Assembly (NCBI GenBank): GCA_017523785.1
Contig: JAFWVX010000026.1
Location: forward strand, 1-43,774
Direction of reading: 5' to 3'
From: Lachnospiraceae bacterium
Lineage (GTDB): Bacteria > Bacillota > Clostridia > Lachnospirales > Lachnospiraceae
Length of the DNA stretch: 43,774 nt
Below, piece after piece: positions 33,012 to 40,526 of this stretch. A model generated the notes under the pieces. It did no database searches, was not told the DNA's origin, and saw only the letters and a program-made list of their open reading frames with translations. Within the stretch, counting starts at the first letter, position 1, and every line of letters starts with the position of its first letter. The translations under genes were made by a program, and so were the position numbers.

Positions 33012-33296
33012 GAAGGGAAAACAGGTCTTCCAGACTATAAAAAGTCATTATATTGTTCTGTAAATACAGTTTCTGAAGAATTTGAAGAATTAATAAAAAA
33101 TGCAAAGTTTAGATATATATTCTTATCATATAATAATGAGGGTTTGATGCCTTGCAATGTTATTAAAAACATTATGTCAAAGTATGGACGATATGATTTA
33201 GCAAAAACGAAATATCAAAGATTTAAGGCTGATTCAAATAGAAATAATAAATTTGATTCTACAACAGAATATTTACATATTTTAGAAAAAGCATAA
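33012..33296 (+). pseudogene. C-terminal remnant of a second D12-type adenine methyltransferase
   Basis: After two consecutive stop codons (33006-33011) the same frame stays open for 94 codons and reads as the C-terminal third of a D12-class adenine methyltransferase: GKTGLPDYKKSLYCS, KFRYIFLSYNNEGLM, YGRYDLAKTKYQRFKAD, and the final TTEYLHILEKA. The SAM-binding and DPPY parts are missing, and there is no convincing start, so it is a 5'-truncated leftover. It suggests that another methyltransferase once stood here and was replaced by recombination. Confidence 0.8.
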
Positions 33297-33299
33297 TAG

Positions 33300-33360
33300 T
33301 TTTGTTGTTTTAAACTTTTAAATCGTTATAAATAGTGTAATGGTTTAAAATACAACAAAA
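33300..33360. repeat. Inverted repeat at the end of the restriction-modification block
   Basis: The 16-nt arm TTTTGTTGTTTTAAAC (33300-33315) pairs with GTTTAAAATACAACAAAA (33343-33360), with a 2-nt bulge and a 27-nt loop. It could be a terminator for the restriction operon (the loop is long and there is no T tail), an operator, or a junction mark. The rest of 33361-33444 holds only a promoter and a ribosome site. Confidence 0.55.
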
Positions 33361-33376
33361 TAGCAAGCAAAAATAA

Positions 33377-33405
33377 TTGACTGAAATGTTTATAACAGGT
33401 ATACA
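33377..33405 (+). promoter_or_regulatory. Promoter for the PF06541 gene
   Basis: TTGACT (33377-33382) and TATACA (33400-33405) are separated by 17 bp. A second TATAAT at 33421-33426 could be an alternative -10 box, though no -35 suits it. AGGAGG follows, 7 nt before the ATG. Confidence 0.55.
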
Positions 33406-33444
33406 AAGTTGAGAATTTAGTATAATAGTATATAGGAGGCTGTT

Positions 33445-34134
33445 ATGCATGTCTTCGTGATGTTAGTTTTCATATTTGGCATCGGATCGATGTTCGGCTG
33501 GGTTCTTGAAGTTTTTTATAGGCACCTGGCTGACAAGGAAAAGAGATGGTTTAATCCAGGATTTTGTGTGGGACCATACCTACCAATTTATGGGTTTGGA
33601 CTAGTCACAGTATTTCTTATTACATATCTAAATGATTTTGCTTTTATTGAAAATATAGTGTTAAGAAGATTAGTATTATTTTTGCTAATTGCGATATGTC
33701 TTACTTTTATTGAGCTTGTAGCAGGGATTATTCTTCTAAAGTTTTTCAATATGAGGCTATGGGATTATACAGATGAGGCACTTAACTATAAAGGTTTTAT
33801 TTGTCTAAAGTTTTCATTTTTTTGGATGTTACTTGGAGCGGGATATTATTTTGTGATTCATCCACTTGTTTATGATTCAGTAGTTTGGTTATCTAAAAAC
33901 TTAATATTTAGTTTCTTCGTAGGAACATACTTTGCTACATTTATAATAGATGTGATATATAGTGGAAATGTAATTGCAAAAGTTAGGGATTATGCTGTTG
34001 CAAACGGAATCACTGTTGCATTTGAAGATTTAAAAGATAAAGTTTCAAGAGAAATTAAACTTAGACAGTCAAAGTCTACATTTTTCTTATTTATGTTTAG
34101 AGAAAATTTAGCAAGTGTATTTAAAAAGCAATAA
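33445..34134 (+). CDS. PF06541 (putative ABC-transporter type IV) membrane protein
   Basis: A 229-residue protein of the PF06541 family, often labelled putative ABC transporter permease although no transport partner is known. Family patterns are GSMFGWVLEVFYRHL, the invariant-looking NPGFCVGPYLPIYGFG, ELVAGIILLKFFNMRLWDYTD, and NYKGFICLKFSFFWMLLG. There are about five transmembrane helices and a basic cytoplasmic tail. No ATPase gene is nearby. It has its own promoter and AGGAGG. It begins after the restriction block and is followed by gene remnants. Confidence 0.88.
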   Translation: MHVFVMLVFIFGIGSMFGWVLEVFYRHLADKEKRWFNPGFCVGPYLPIYGFGLVTVFLITYLNDFAFIENIVLRRLVLFLLIAICLTFIELVAGIILLKFFNMRLWDYTDEALNYKGFICLKFSFFWMLLGAGYYFVIHPLVYDSVVWLSKNLIFSFFVGTYFATFIIDVIYSGNVIAKVRDYAVANGITVAFEDLKDKVSREIKLRQSKSTFFLFMFRENLASVFKKQ

Positions 34135-34136
34135 AC

Positions 34137-34268
34137 TATATTTTGCAAGGAATAGATAAAAGGGGAATTGGTGGATTTGGAGTTCATATCACGAAAAATA
34201 TTGTTGATATATTAGAGCATGAACGAATAGATAATAAGAATATATTGACAATTACAAAATATTTATAA
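34137..34268 (+). pseudogene. C-terminal remnant of an RsbW-like ATP-binding protein
   Basis: A 43-codon stretch ending in TAA reads GIDKRGIGGFGVHITKNIVD, then ILEHERIDNKNILTITKYL. This matches the end of GHKL anti-sigma/serine-kinase proteins (RsbW, SpoIIAB type), where GGLG and a final beta strand (GKNxLTLxK) are typical. The N-terminal ATPase part is missing and the upstream gene's end occupies its place. There is no start or ribosome site, so it is a leftover fragment. Confidence 0.68.
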
Positions 34269-34271
34269 TAT

Positions 34272-34937
34272 ATGAATGTTTTAAAAATACAATATTTAAA
34301 AATGGATGATAGCGATATAGATATGGATAAAATTAAATTATCAATACCTATTGCTAATGAGCTTACAAAGGTTTACAAGTCAGAAGTCGTAAGAAGACAG
34401 ACGCTTTTAGGTAAGTATTTAGTAACAAAGAACTTAAACTGTAAAGAAGGAGACATATACTATAATTCACTAAAAAAGCCATATGTTAGAAATAATATAT
34501 ATTTCAATATTAGTCATTCAAAGGATTATATAGTATTTGCTAAATCAGCAAGCGAAATAGGAATTGATATAGAGTATATAGATAAAAAGAATTTAAATAT
34601 TATTAATTATGCATTTACTGAAAATGAGATAGAATATATTAATAATAGTAACGAAAACATAAAAAATATTAATGAAAGATTTACAGTAATTTGGACTATA
34701 AAAGAGAGCTTGTTTAAGGCTAGCGGACTAGAAAAATGGATGGAACCAAAGAATATTGAAACTTGTAAATTAAAGATAAATGACTCATTTATCAAAGACA
34801 AGAATATAATTGAGAATGAGATAATTTTTAACGAAAAAAAATATCTGGTGTATAGCACAAAGTTTAATAATTATTATATAAGTGTAGCAAGTGAAGAAAA
34901 ATACGATGATATATGTTTAGAAGAAGTTAATTTATAA
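34272..34937 (+). CDS. Sfp-type 4'-phosphopantetheinyl transferase
   Basis: A 221-residue enzyme that activates carrier proteins by moving 4'-phosphopantetheine from CoA to a serine. The family motifs are FNISHSKDYIVFA, IGIDIEYID (metal-binding Asp), and the FTVIWTIKESLFKASG helix. The length is typical for Sfp-type enzymes, which serve nonribosomal peptide and polyketide synthetases. No ribosome site is seen before the ATG. Just downstream lies the broken end of a peptide synthetase with a carrier-protein domain, its likely former substrate. It may still serve other carrier proteins. Confidence 0.9.
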   Translation: MNVLKIQYLKMDDSDIDMDKIKLSIPIANELTKVYKSEVVRRQTLLGKYLVTKNLNCKEGDIYYNSLKKPYVRNNIYFNISHSKDYIVFAKSASEIGIDIEYIDKKNLNIINYAFTENEIEYINNSNENIKNINERFTVIWTIKESLFKASGLEKWMEPKNIETCKLKINDSFIKDKNIIENEIIFNEKKYLVYSTKFNNYYISVASEEKYDDICLEEVNL

Positions 34938-34947
34938 TAATATTTAA

Positions 34948-35371
34948 AAAGAAAAACCTGCATATATGGTGCCAAGTATCACTATGCAGATAGATAGCAT
35001 TCCTCTTACTCATAATCAAAAAGTTAATAAGAGGGCACTGCCAAAACCTGAGTTATCAGTAAGTAGTGAAATAAAGAAACCTGAAAATAAGGTGCAAGAA
35101 AAAAATATATGATATTATTTCTTCGATAGTTAGGAATAAAAATTTTGGAGTAGATGACGATATTTTGATGACAGGACTTAATTCTATATCTATGGTGAGA
35201 CTCAATGTTTTACTTGGAAAAGAATTTGACGTCCCATTGAAATATATGCCAATGGCGGATCTAATTTATGCAATGAACAAAATTGGTGCAGGAATAAGAA
35301 TAGAAAAAACATTGTCAGCACTTATGAAACTTGAGTATTTTGATGGAACGTTTGAAAAAAGAAATAAATAG
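34948..35371 (+). pseudogene. C-terminal remnant of a nonribosomal peptide synthetase (A-domain end plus carrier domain), frameshifted
   Basis: The first part (34948-35109) reads KPAYMVPSITMQIDSIPLTH and then NQKVNKRALPKPE, the characteristic end of an adenylation domain (homologues have YMVPS and NGKVDRKALP). A run of seven A at 35099-35105 then breaks the frame and TGA follows at 35110. Losing one A would continue into IYDIISSIVRNKNFGVDDDI and TGLNSISMVRLNVLLGKEF, a peptidyl-carrier domain with the pantetheine-accepting Ser in GLNS. That frame ends at TAG 35369. All upstream synthetase modules are missing. It is a decayed biosynthetic gene, or a fragment read by slippage at the A run. Confidence 0.85.
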
Positions 35372-35394
35372 AAATTATTGTTAAGAGGTTTGAA

Positions 35395-37632
35395 ATGGCT
35401 GAGAAGATTTTAAAAACAGAATTTAGTGAGGAGATGAAGACGAGTTATATTAATTACTCTATGTCGGTAATTACTGCTCGTGCAATTCCAGATATAAGGG
35501 ATGGTTTGAAACCGGTTCAACGTCGTGTGCTTTATGGTATGAATGAACTCGGTGTTCATGCAAATAAACCAACTTTGAAGTCTGCAAGAATTGTAGGTGA
35601 TGTAATGGGTAAATATCACCCACATGGTGACTCTTCAATTTATGAGACACTTGTAGTTATGGCTCAAGATTTCAAGAGAATGGTCCCTCTTGCAGTTGGG
35701 CAAGGTAACTTTGGTTCCATAGAGGGTGATAGTCCTGCAGCTCAACGTTATACAGAGGCAAGACTTTCAAAATTTACTGATGATGTAATGCTTGCTGATC
35801 TTGATAAGACAGTTGACTTCATGCCTAACTATGATGAGAAGTTAAAAGAGCCAACTATACTTCCTTGCCGTTTCCCAAATTTCCTTTTGAATGGTTCCGA
35901 AGGTATAGCAGTTGGTATGGCGACTAGTTCGCCTTCACATAATCTTTCTGAAATTTGTGATTTAGTTATTGAGTTTGTAAAAAATCCAAACATCACACTT
36001 AAGTCTATGCTTAAGATATTGAAGGGACCAGATTTTCCTACTGGTGGAATAATTGCAAACATGTCAGAACTTCCTGATATATATAAGACTGGTGTTGGGA
36101 AATTAAAACTTCGTGGAAAAATTGTCTATGAAATGGCTAAGAAGTCAAAGGACAAGGATAAGTTAGTAGTCACAGAGATTCCTTATACTATGATAGGTGA
36201 TGGCATAGGCAAATTTATGGCTGATGTCGGAACACTTGTTGAGCAAAAGAAGATTCCTGAAATAACAGACATTTACAATCACTCAAGCAAAGATGGCATG
36301 CGAATTGTGATGGAGTTAAAGAAGGACCTTGATAAGAAGAAGATTGAAAATATAAAAAATATCTTATATAAGAAGACAAGACTTGAGGATACTTACGGAG
36401 TAAATATGATTGCAATAGTTGATGGTAGACCTGAGACTATGACACTCAAATCAATCATGGAAAACTTCGTAAAGTTCCAAAGAGAGTTAATTGCGAGAAA
36501 ATATAAAAACTTACTTGATAAAGAGAATGAAAGAAAAGAGATACAAGAAGGTCTCATAAAGGCTACTGATTTAATTGATGCAATTATAGCAACTCTTCGT
36601 GCATCAAAAACTCGTGAGGATGCTAAAGCACATCTCACTACTGGTAAATGTAAAAATGTAAAAATCAAAGATAAGAAACTTGCAAAAGTAGCAAGCAAGT
36701 TTAGTTTCACTTCACTTCAGGCAGATGCGATTCTCGATATGAGATTATATAAATTGATTGGTCTTGAAATCACTGATTTGAATAATGAGTATAAGGACAC
36801 ACTTGCTAAGATTAAATTATATAAATCAATTCTAAAAGAAAAAAGTAAGGTTGATAATTTAATTATTGATGACATGAAGAAAATCAAAAAAGACTTTGGT
36901 GTTGAGAGAAAGACTTCATTTGAAGATGCTGAAGAAATAGTTATAGAAGAGCCAAAGGCTGAGGTAATGGATGTTATTTACTGTCAAGATAAGTTTGGAT
37001 ACTGTAAGGTGATGGACCCAAGTTTATATGAAAAGAACAAAGAGACAGTTGAGACAAATAATCAGTATGTATTTAAGGCAAGAACAGATGAGAGAGCAGT
37101 AATATTTGGAAGCAAAGGTTTCATGCACCAGATTAGACTTGATAAAGTTCCTATGCTTAAGACAAATGAGAAAGGAAAGCCAATTGATAATCTTTCTAAA
37201 TTTAAAACTGACGATGAATCAATAGTCGGTGTAGAGACATCTAAGTCAATTGAAAATGCATATCTCTTCTTTGTGACTAAAGATGGACTTATAAAATTTG
37301 CAGATACTTCTGAGTATGTTACTGCAAATGCAAAAGTGGTTGCAACAAAGGTAAATGGAAATGATGAAGTTGTAAAAGTTTTGGTATGTTATGCTGATAA
37401 AGATTTAGTTATAAGAACAAATGATGGTTTCTTCCTAAGACTTAAACCAGATGAGGTTCCACTTCTTGGTCGTGCGACTAAAGGTGTGAAGGGAATAAAA
37501 CTCGGAAAGGGCGATTATGTAGTTGATGCCTATGTTCTTGATGATGACACAGTGGCAAATGTCGATGGAAAGAATAAGAATTTGAACCAGCTTAAGAGGT
37601 GTGCAAGGGCTACAAAGGGCAGTAAACTATAA
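35395..37632 (+). CDS. parC: DNA topoisomerase IV subunit A
   Basis: A 745-residue type IIA topoisomerase A subunit, which cuts and rejoins DNA and decatenates daughter chromosomes with ParE. It has SVITARAIPDIRDGLKPVQR, the quinolone-region helix HPHGDSSIYETLVVMAQ (Ser80 and Glu84 at the usual resistance positions), and the catalytic Tyr119 in PAAQRYTEARLSKF. The C-terminal beta-pinwheel has VRTN- and GRATKGVKGIKL-type blades but no QRRGGKG GyrA box, which favours ParC over GyrA. AGAGG precedes the ATG. Its partner parE lies 6.8 kb upstream instead of adjacent. Confidence 0.92.
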   Translation: MAEKILKTEFSEEMKTSYINYSMSVITARAIPDIRDGLKPVQRRVLYGMNELGVHANKPTLKSARIVGDVMGKYHPHGDSSIYETLVVMAQDFKRMVPLAVGQGNFGSIEGDSPAAQRYTEARLSKFTDDVMLADLDKTVDFMPNYDEKLKEPTILPCRFPNFLLNGSEGIAVGMATSSPSHNLSEICDLVIEFVKNPNITLKSMLKILKGPDFPTGGIIANMSELPDIYKTGVGKLKLRGKIVYEMAKKSKDKDKLVVTEIPYTMIGDGIGKFMADVGTLVEQKKIPEITDIYNHSSKDGMRIVMELKKDLDKKKIENIKNILYKKTRLEDTYGVNMIAIVDGRPETMTLKSIMENFVKFQRELIARKYKNLLDKENERKEIQEGLIKATDLIDAIIATLRASKTREDAKAHLTTGKCKNVKIKDKKLAKVASKFSFTSLQADAILDMRLYKLIGLEITDLNNEYKDTLAKIKLYKSILKEKSKVDNLIIDDMKKIKKDFGVERKTSFEDAEEIVIEEPKAEVMDVIYCQDKFGYCKVMDPSLYEKNKETVETNNQYVFKARTDERAVIFGSKGFMHQIRLDKVPMLKTNEKGKPIDNLSKFKTDDESIVGVETSKSIENAYLFFVTKDGLIKFADTSEYVTANAKVVATKVNGNDEVVKVLVCYADKDLVIRTNDGFFLRLKPDEVPLLGRATKGVKGIKLGKGDYVVDAYVLDDDTVANVDGKNKNLNQLKRCARATKGSKL

Positions 37633-37647
37633 AATTATGGTAAAATC

Positions 37648-37688
37648 AGGCAAAATTAGCATATTTTTAGCCATTTTTGCCTAATTTT
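37648..37688 (+). terminator. Weak hairpin after parC
   Basis: AGGCAAAA (37648-37655) can pair with TTTTGCCT (37675-37682) around a 19-nt loop, followed by AATTTT. An overlapping alternative pairs AAAATTAG with CTAATTTT. It may end the topoisomerase transcript, but the long loop makes this uncertain. Confidence 0.4.
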
Positions 37689-37722
37689 CATATAAAATAT
37701 ATCAACAAAAAATGTGGATTTA

Positions 37723-37731
37723 TGGTATAAT
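37723..37731 (+). promoter_or_regulatory. Extended -10 promoter
   Basis: TGGTATAAT (TGn plus perfect TATAAT) lies 30 nt before the ATG at 37762, with no clear -35 box. The leader of about 24 nt contains AAGGAGGTG, a full-length ribosome site. Confidence 0.68.
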
Positions 37732-37761
37732 GTAAGGTGATATGTGTTAAGGAGGTGGAAT

Positions 37762-38433
37762 ATGAATAAGGACAGTATAAAGGTAAATGAGATTTTAGAT
37801 TTATCTGAGACAGAGTTTAGTTTTTTATTTAAGGGTTTAACTTATCCATATGAAGTTTTACCATTGATTAAGCAAAGATTTGATGAGTGTGTGCGCTCAT
37901 TAAATAGTTATGAATACAATAGAATTAAAGACGGAGTATATGTACATAAAAGTGTAACTGTATTAAAGAGTGTTTACCTTGGAAGAAATATTATCATAGG
38001 TAAAGATGTTGATTTGAGAAATGCAGCATTTTTAAGAGAGAATGTTATCATCGGTGATGGCTGCGTGGTTGGAAACTCTTGCGAGTTAAAAAATGTTTTG
38101 ATGTTTAATAAAGCGAAGGCACCACATTTTAATTATGTAGGTGATACTGTTATGGGATATAATTCTCATCTCGGTGCTGGAGTGAAGGTGTCAAATTTAA
38201 AACTTGATGAGTCAACAGTTGTTCTTAAGATTGGCGATGAAGTTGTCGATACAAAACTTAGAAAGTTCGGAGCAATAGTTGGAGACAATGTTCAAGTTGG
38301 TTGCAATGCTGTATTAAATCCAGGAACAATACTTGGAAAAAATACTTTTGTATATCCATTAGTAAATGTTCGTGGTGTGATTGATAAAGATTCAATTTGC
38401 AAAACTCAAGATATGATTGTTGAAAAGAAATAG
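37762..38433 (+). CDS. Left-handed beta-helix (hexapeptide-repeat) protein, GlmU-like
   Basis: A 223-residue protein in which residues about 60-205 are hexapeptide repeats ([LIV]-G-x4 pattern: NIIIGKDVDLRNAAFLREN, VIIGDGCVVGNSCELKN, AIVGDNVQVGCNAVLNPG). This resembles the acetyltransferase half of GlmU and sugar-phosphate nucleotidylyltransferase tails. NYVGDTVMGYNSHLGAGVKV closely matches the GlmU segment that binds acetyl-CoA. The uridylyltransferase domain is replaced by a short helical N-terminus. Lachnospiraceae copies are often labelled UDP-N-acetylglucosamine pyrophosphorylase, but the visible domain suggests an acyltransferase. AAGGAGGTG precedes the ATG. Confidence 0.82.
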   Translation: MNKDSIKVNEILDLSETEFSFLFKGLTYPYEVLPLIKQRFDECVRSLNSYEYNRIKDGVYVHKSVTVLKSVYLGRNIIIGKDVDLRNAAFLRENVIIGDGCVVGNSCELKNVLMFNKAKAPHFNYVGDTVMGYNSHLGAGVKVSNLKLDESTVVLKIGDEVVDTKLRKFGAIVGDNVQVGCNAVLNPGTILGKNTFVYPLVNVRGVIDKDSICKTQDMIVEKK

Positions 38434-38442
38434 GTGGGGAAT

Positions 38443-39774
38443 ATGAAGAATAAAGGACTGGTAGCAACAATAGTAGTATTGATAGCTGTAATAATTACAC
38501 TTATTGCAGTTATGGTTCTTATGCAAATGCCAACTATTTTAAATAGTGGTATCGCTGGAAATGCCACAGGTAAGAAAGAACCTACCATTGTATCTACTGT
38601 TGAGACAACAGAAAAGAAGAGTGATATTAAAGAAACAACTGTAGCATTGCCTAAGCTTAGTACAAAAGTGGAAAACCATACTGCATATAAAGATCATGTA
38701 AGTATTGATTATCCACAGATAGTTGGAATGGACGATGTAAGCATGCAAGAGAAAATCAACAACAAGATTAAGGTGAATGCATTATCAATTGTTCCTCTAT
38801 ATCCTATATCGACTGCAGTACAAAACTTAACTATATCATGTGAAGTTAAACATTTAGATGAAAACTATATAACTGTAATATATGAGGGAAAGGTTGTAGG
38901 AACTAAAGCAGGAAGTAGCAGTAGTGGAACAAGTAACTATGTTGCACCAAACACTAACAAAGGTTCATTAACTGCAGACCCATACTTAGATGGATTTGTT
39001 GATCCACTTTCAATGTTAGGTCAAAATGTTGCACAGATGAATATCACTCCAACTACTGGTGCACCAATTAGTTATGTAGCACCAAGTACTGCAAGAAGTG
39101 CACAGGCCGAGGTAACTCAAAACACAAATGTAAATAATAATAAAGTTCCTAATCCTAATGATGCAAGAAGTGCTGACAGAGGTCCAACTTCTGTTGATAT
39201 AAAATCACCAACAGCACCATCAGGTCACACAAGTGTCCAAGTAATTGATAATGTGGCAACAAATAATCCTACAGGTGGTTCTGCTGTAATATCAAATCAG
39301 CACAGTTCAAGCGGCATATATTATTCTCAATCAGGAACACAAGTAGCACCTACTGAGACAAGCAGTGCAAATTCTACAACTTATAGCTTACCTGTTTACG
39401 GCTTTGCAAATACAAATGCAAGCGACATTGACCAAAGAATATATTATTCAAATACTATTGACTTAAAGACTGGACTTGATATGAAACTTGGCGACTATGT
39501 AAAAGATTTTGACGCATTAGCAAAATATTTGAGATCAAGCAAAGTAGAATTTGTAAACATAGATGACAGCGAAAGAAAAGCAGTTAGAGAGTATGTAAAT
39601 AAGACAGTGCAGTCAAAATATGTTGAGCAGATGAAGGCAGCAGACTTTAGAAATGAAGGTGTAACTGCTTGGCCAAAAATATTTAGTTATAAAGACTCTG
39701 ATGGAGTAGTTTACTTCAGTGTAAAACTTAGTAGTAAACTTGGAAATTATGCAATTGTAAAATATAAACAATAA
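38443..39774 (+). CDS. Membrane-anchored DUF4163/DUF3298-like protein with low-complexity insert
   Basis: A 443-residue protein with an N-terminal transmembrane helix (about 8-28) and a long exterior part. Residues about 75-155 (VSIDYPQIVGMDDVSMQEKI, NYITVIYEGKVVG) resemble DUF4163, and about 330-443 (RIYYSNTIDLKTGLDMKLGD) resemble DUF3298, the pair found in RsiV-type anti-sigma factors. Between them, at what would be a loop of the fold, lie about 170 residues rich in Ser, Thr, Asn, Pro and Gly. No sigma-factor gene is adjacent. ATG 38443 with GGTGGGG fits better than GTG 38434. An envelope role is inferred. Confidence 0.72.
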   Translation: MKNKGLVATIVVLIAVIITLIAVMVLMQMPTILNSGIAGNATGKKEPTIVSTVETTEKKSDIKETTVALPKLSTKVENHTAYKDHVSIDYPQIVGMDDVSMQEKINNKIKVNALSIVPLYPISTAVQNLTISCEVKHLDENYITVIYEGKVVGTKAGSSSSGTSNYVAPNTNKGSLTADPYLDGFVDPLSMLGQNVAQMNITPTTGAPISYVAPSTARSAQAEVTQNTNVNNNKVPNPNDARSADRGPTSVDIKSPTAPSGHTSVQVIDNVATNNPTGGSAVISNQHSSSGIYYSQSGTQVAPTETSSANSTTYSLPVYGFANTNASDIDQRIYYSNTIDLKTGLDMKLGDYVKDFDALAKYLRSSKVEFVNIDDSERKAVREYVNKTVQSKYVEQMKAADFRNEGVTAWPKIFSYKDSDGVVYFSVKLSSKLGNYAIVKYKQ

Positions 39775-39792
39775 ATCATTTGGGAGGGCAAA

Positions 39793-40434
39793 ATGATTAA
39801 GTTTGATGAAAATGTCTATATCTTTGATCATCCTTTGATTAAACACAAGACAAGTATTATAAGAGACAAAAGAACTGGAACTAATGAGTTTAGAAGTATA
39901 GTTGAGGAGTTGGCAATGCTTATGGGTTATGAAGCTTTGTCAGATTTACCTACAAGACTTGAAGAGATTGAAACTCCAATAACAAAATGCAAGACTCCAG
40001 TACTTGATGGAAGAAAACTTGCAATTGTACCAATACTTCGTGCAGGTCTTGGAATGGTTCCTGGAATGCTTGCACTTGTACCATCTGCGAAAGTTGGTCA
40101 TATAGGAATGTATAGAGATGAAGAGACATTGCAACCACATGAATATTTTTGCAAACTTCCTAATCCTATAGAAGAAAGAGTAATACTTGTATTAGACCCA
40201 ATGCTTGCAACAGGTGGATCTGCAACAGATGCAATAACACTTGTAAAAAAACGTGGTGGTAAAAAGATTAAGTTCGTATCTATAATTGGTTGCCCTGAAG
40301 GACTTAAGAAATTACATGAGTCTCATCCAGATGTTCAGATATATTGTGGAACTCTTGATGAAAAGTTAAATGAGAAAGGTTATATAGTTCCAGGACTTGG
40401 TGACGCAGGAGATAGAATATTCGGAACTAAATAA
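39793..40434 (+). CDS. upp: Uracil phosphoribosyltransferase
   Basis: Pyrimidine-salvage enzyme that joins uracil and PRPP to give UMP. It has the PRPP-binding loop [17 protein letters not shown], the [17 protein letters not shown] segment, and the uracil-binding end [17 protein letters not shown], all typical; 213 residues is normal. GGGAGGG lies 6 nt before the ATG. A tRNA-Leu gene starts 7 nt after the stop, so the two are transcribed together unless a promoter hides inside upp. Confidence 0.97.
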   Translation: MIKFDENVYIFDHPLIKHKTSIIRDKRTGTNEFRSIVEELAMLMGYEALSDLPTRLEEIETPITKCKTPVLDGRKLAIVPILRAGLGMVPGMLALVPSAKVGHIGMYRDEETLQPHEYFCKLPNPIEERVILVLDPMLATGGSATDAITLVKKRGGKKIKFVSIIGCPEGLKKLHESHPDVQIYCGTLDEKLNEKGYIVPGLGDAGDRIFGTK

Positions 40435-40441
40435 TATAATT

Positions 40442-40521
40442 GCCGATATGGCGAAATTGGTAAACGCACACGACTCAAAATCGTGCGGGAAACCTTGTGG
40501 GTTCGAGTCCCACTATCGGCA
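40442..40521 (+). tRNA. tRNA-Leu (CAA)
   Basis: Acceptor arms GCCGATA (40442-40448) and TATCGGC (40514-40520) pair, with discriminator A at 40521. The anticodon stem CACGA/TCGTG encloses CTCAAAA, giving anticodon CAA (reads UUG). The extra arm CGGGAAACCTTG and T arm GTGGG-TTCGAGT-CCCAC are as expected. CCA is not encoded. It lies 7 nt after upp and 5 nt before the next start codon. Confidence 0.97.
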
Positions 40522-40526
40522 CACAG

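Noticed and set aside
34245..34271. TTGACA and TATAAT before the phosphopantetheinyl transferase gene
   Set aside because: The spacer is only 13 bp and the -10 box lies 2 nt from the ATG, so it does not make a working promoter for this start.
40435..40440. Perfect TATAAT just before tRNA-Leu(CAA)
   Set aside because: It ends 1 nt before the tRNA, so transcription would start inside the tRNA. No matching -35 box gives a usable start.
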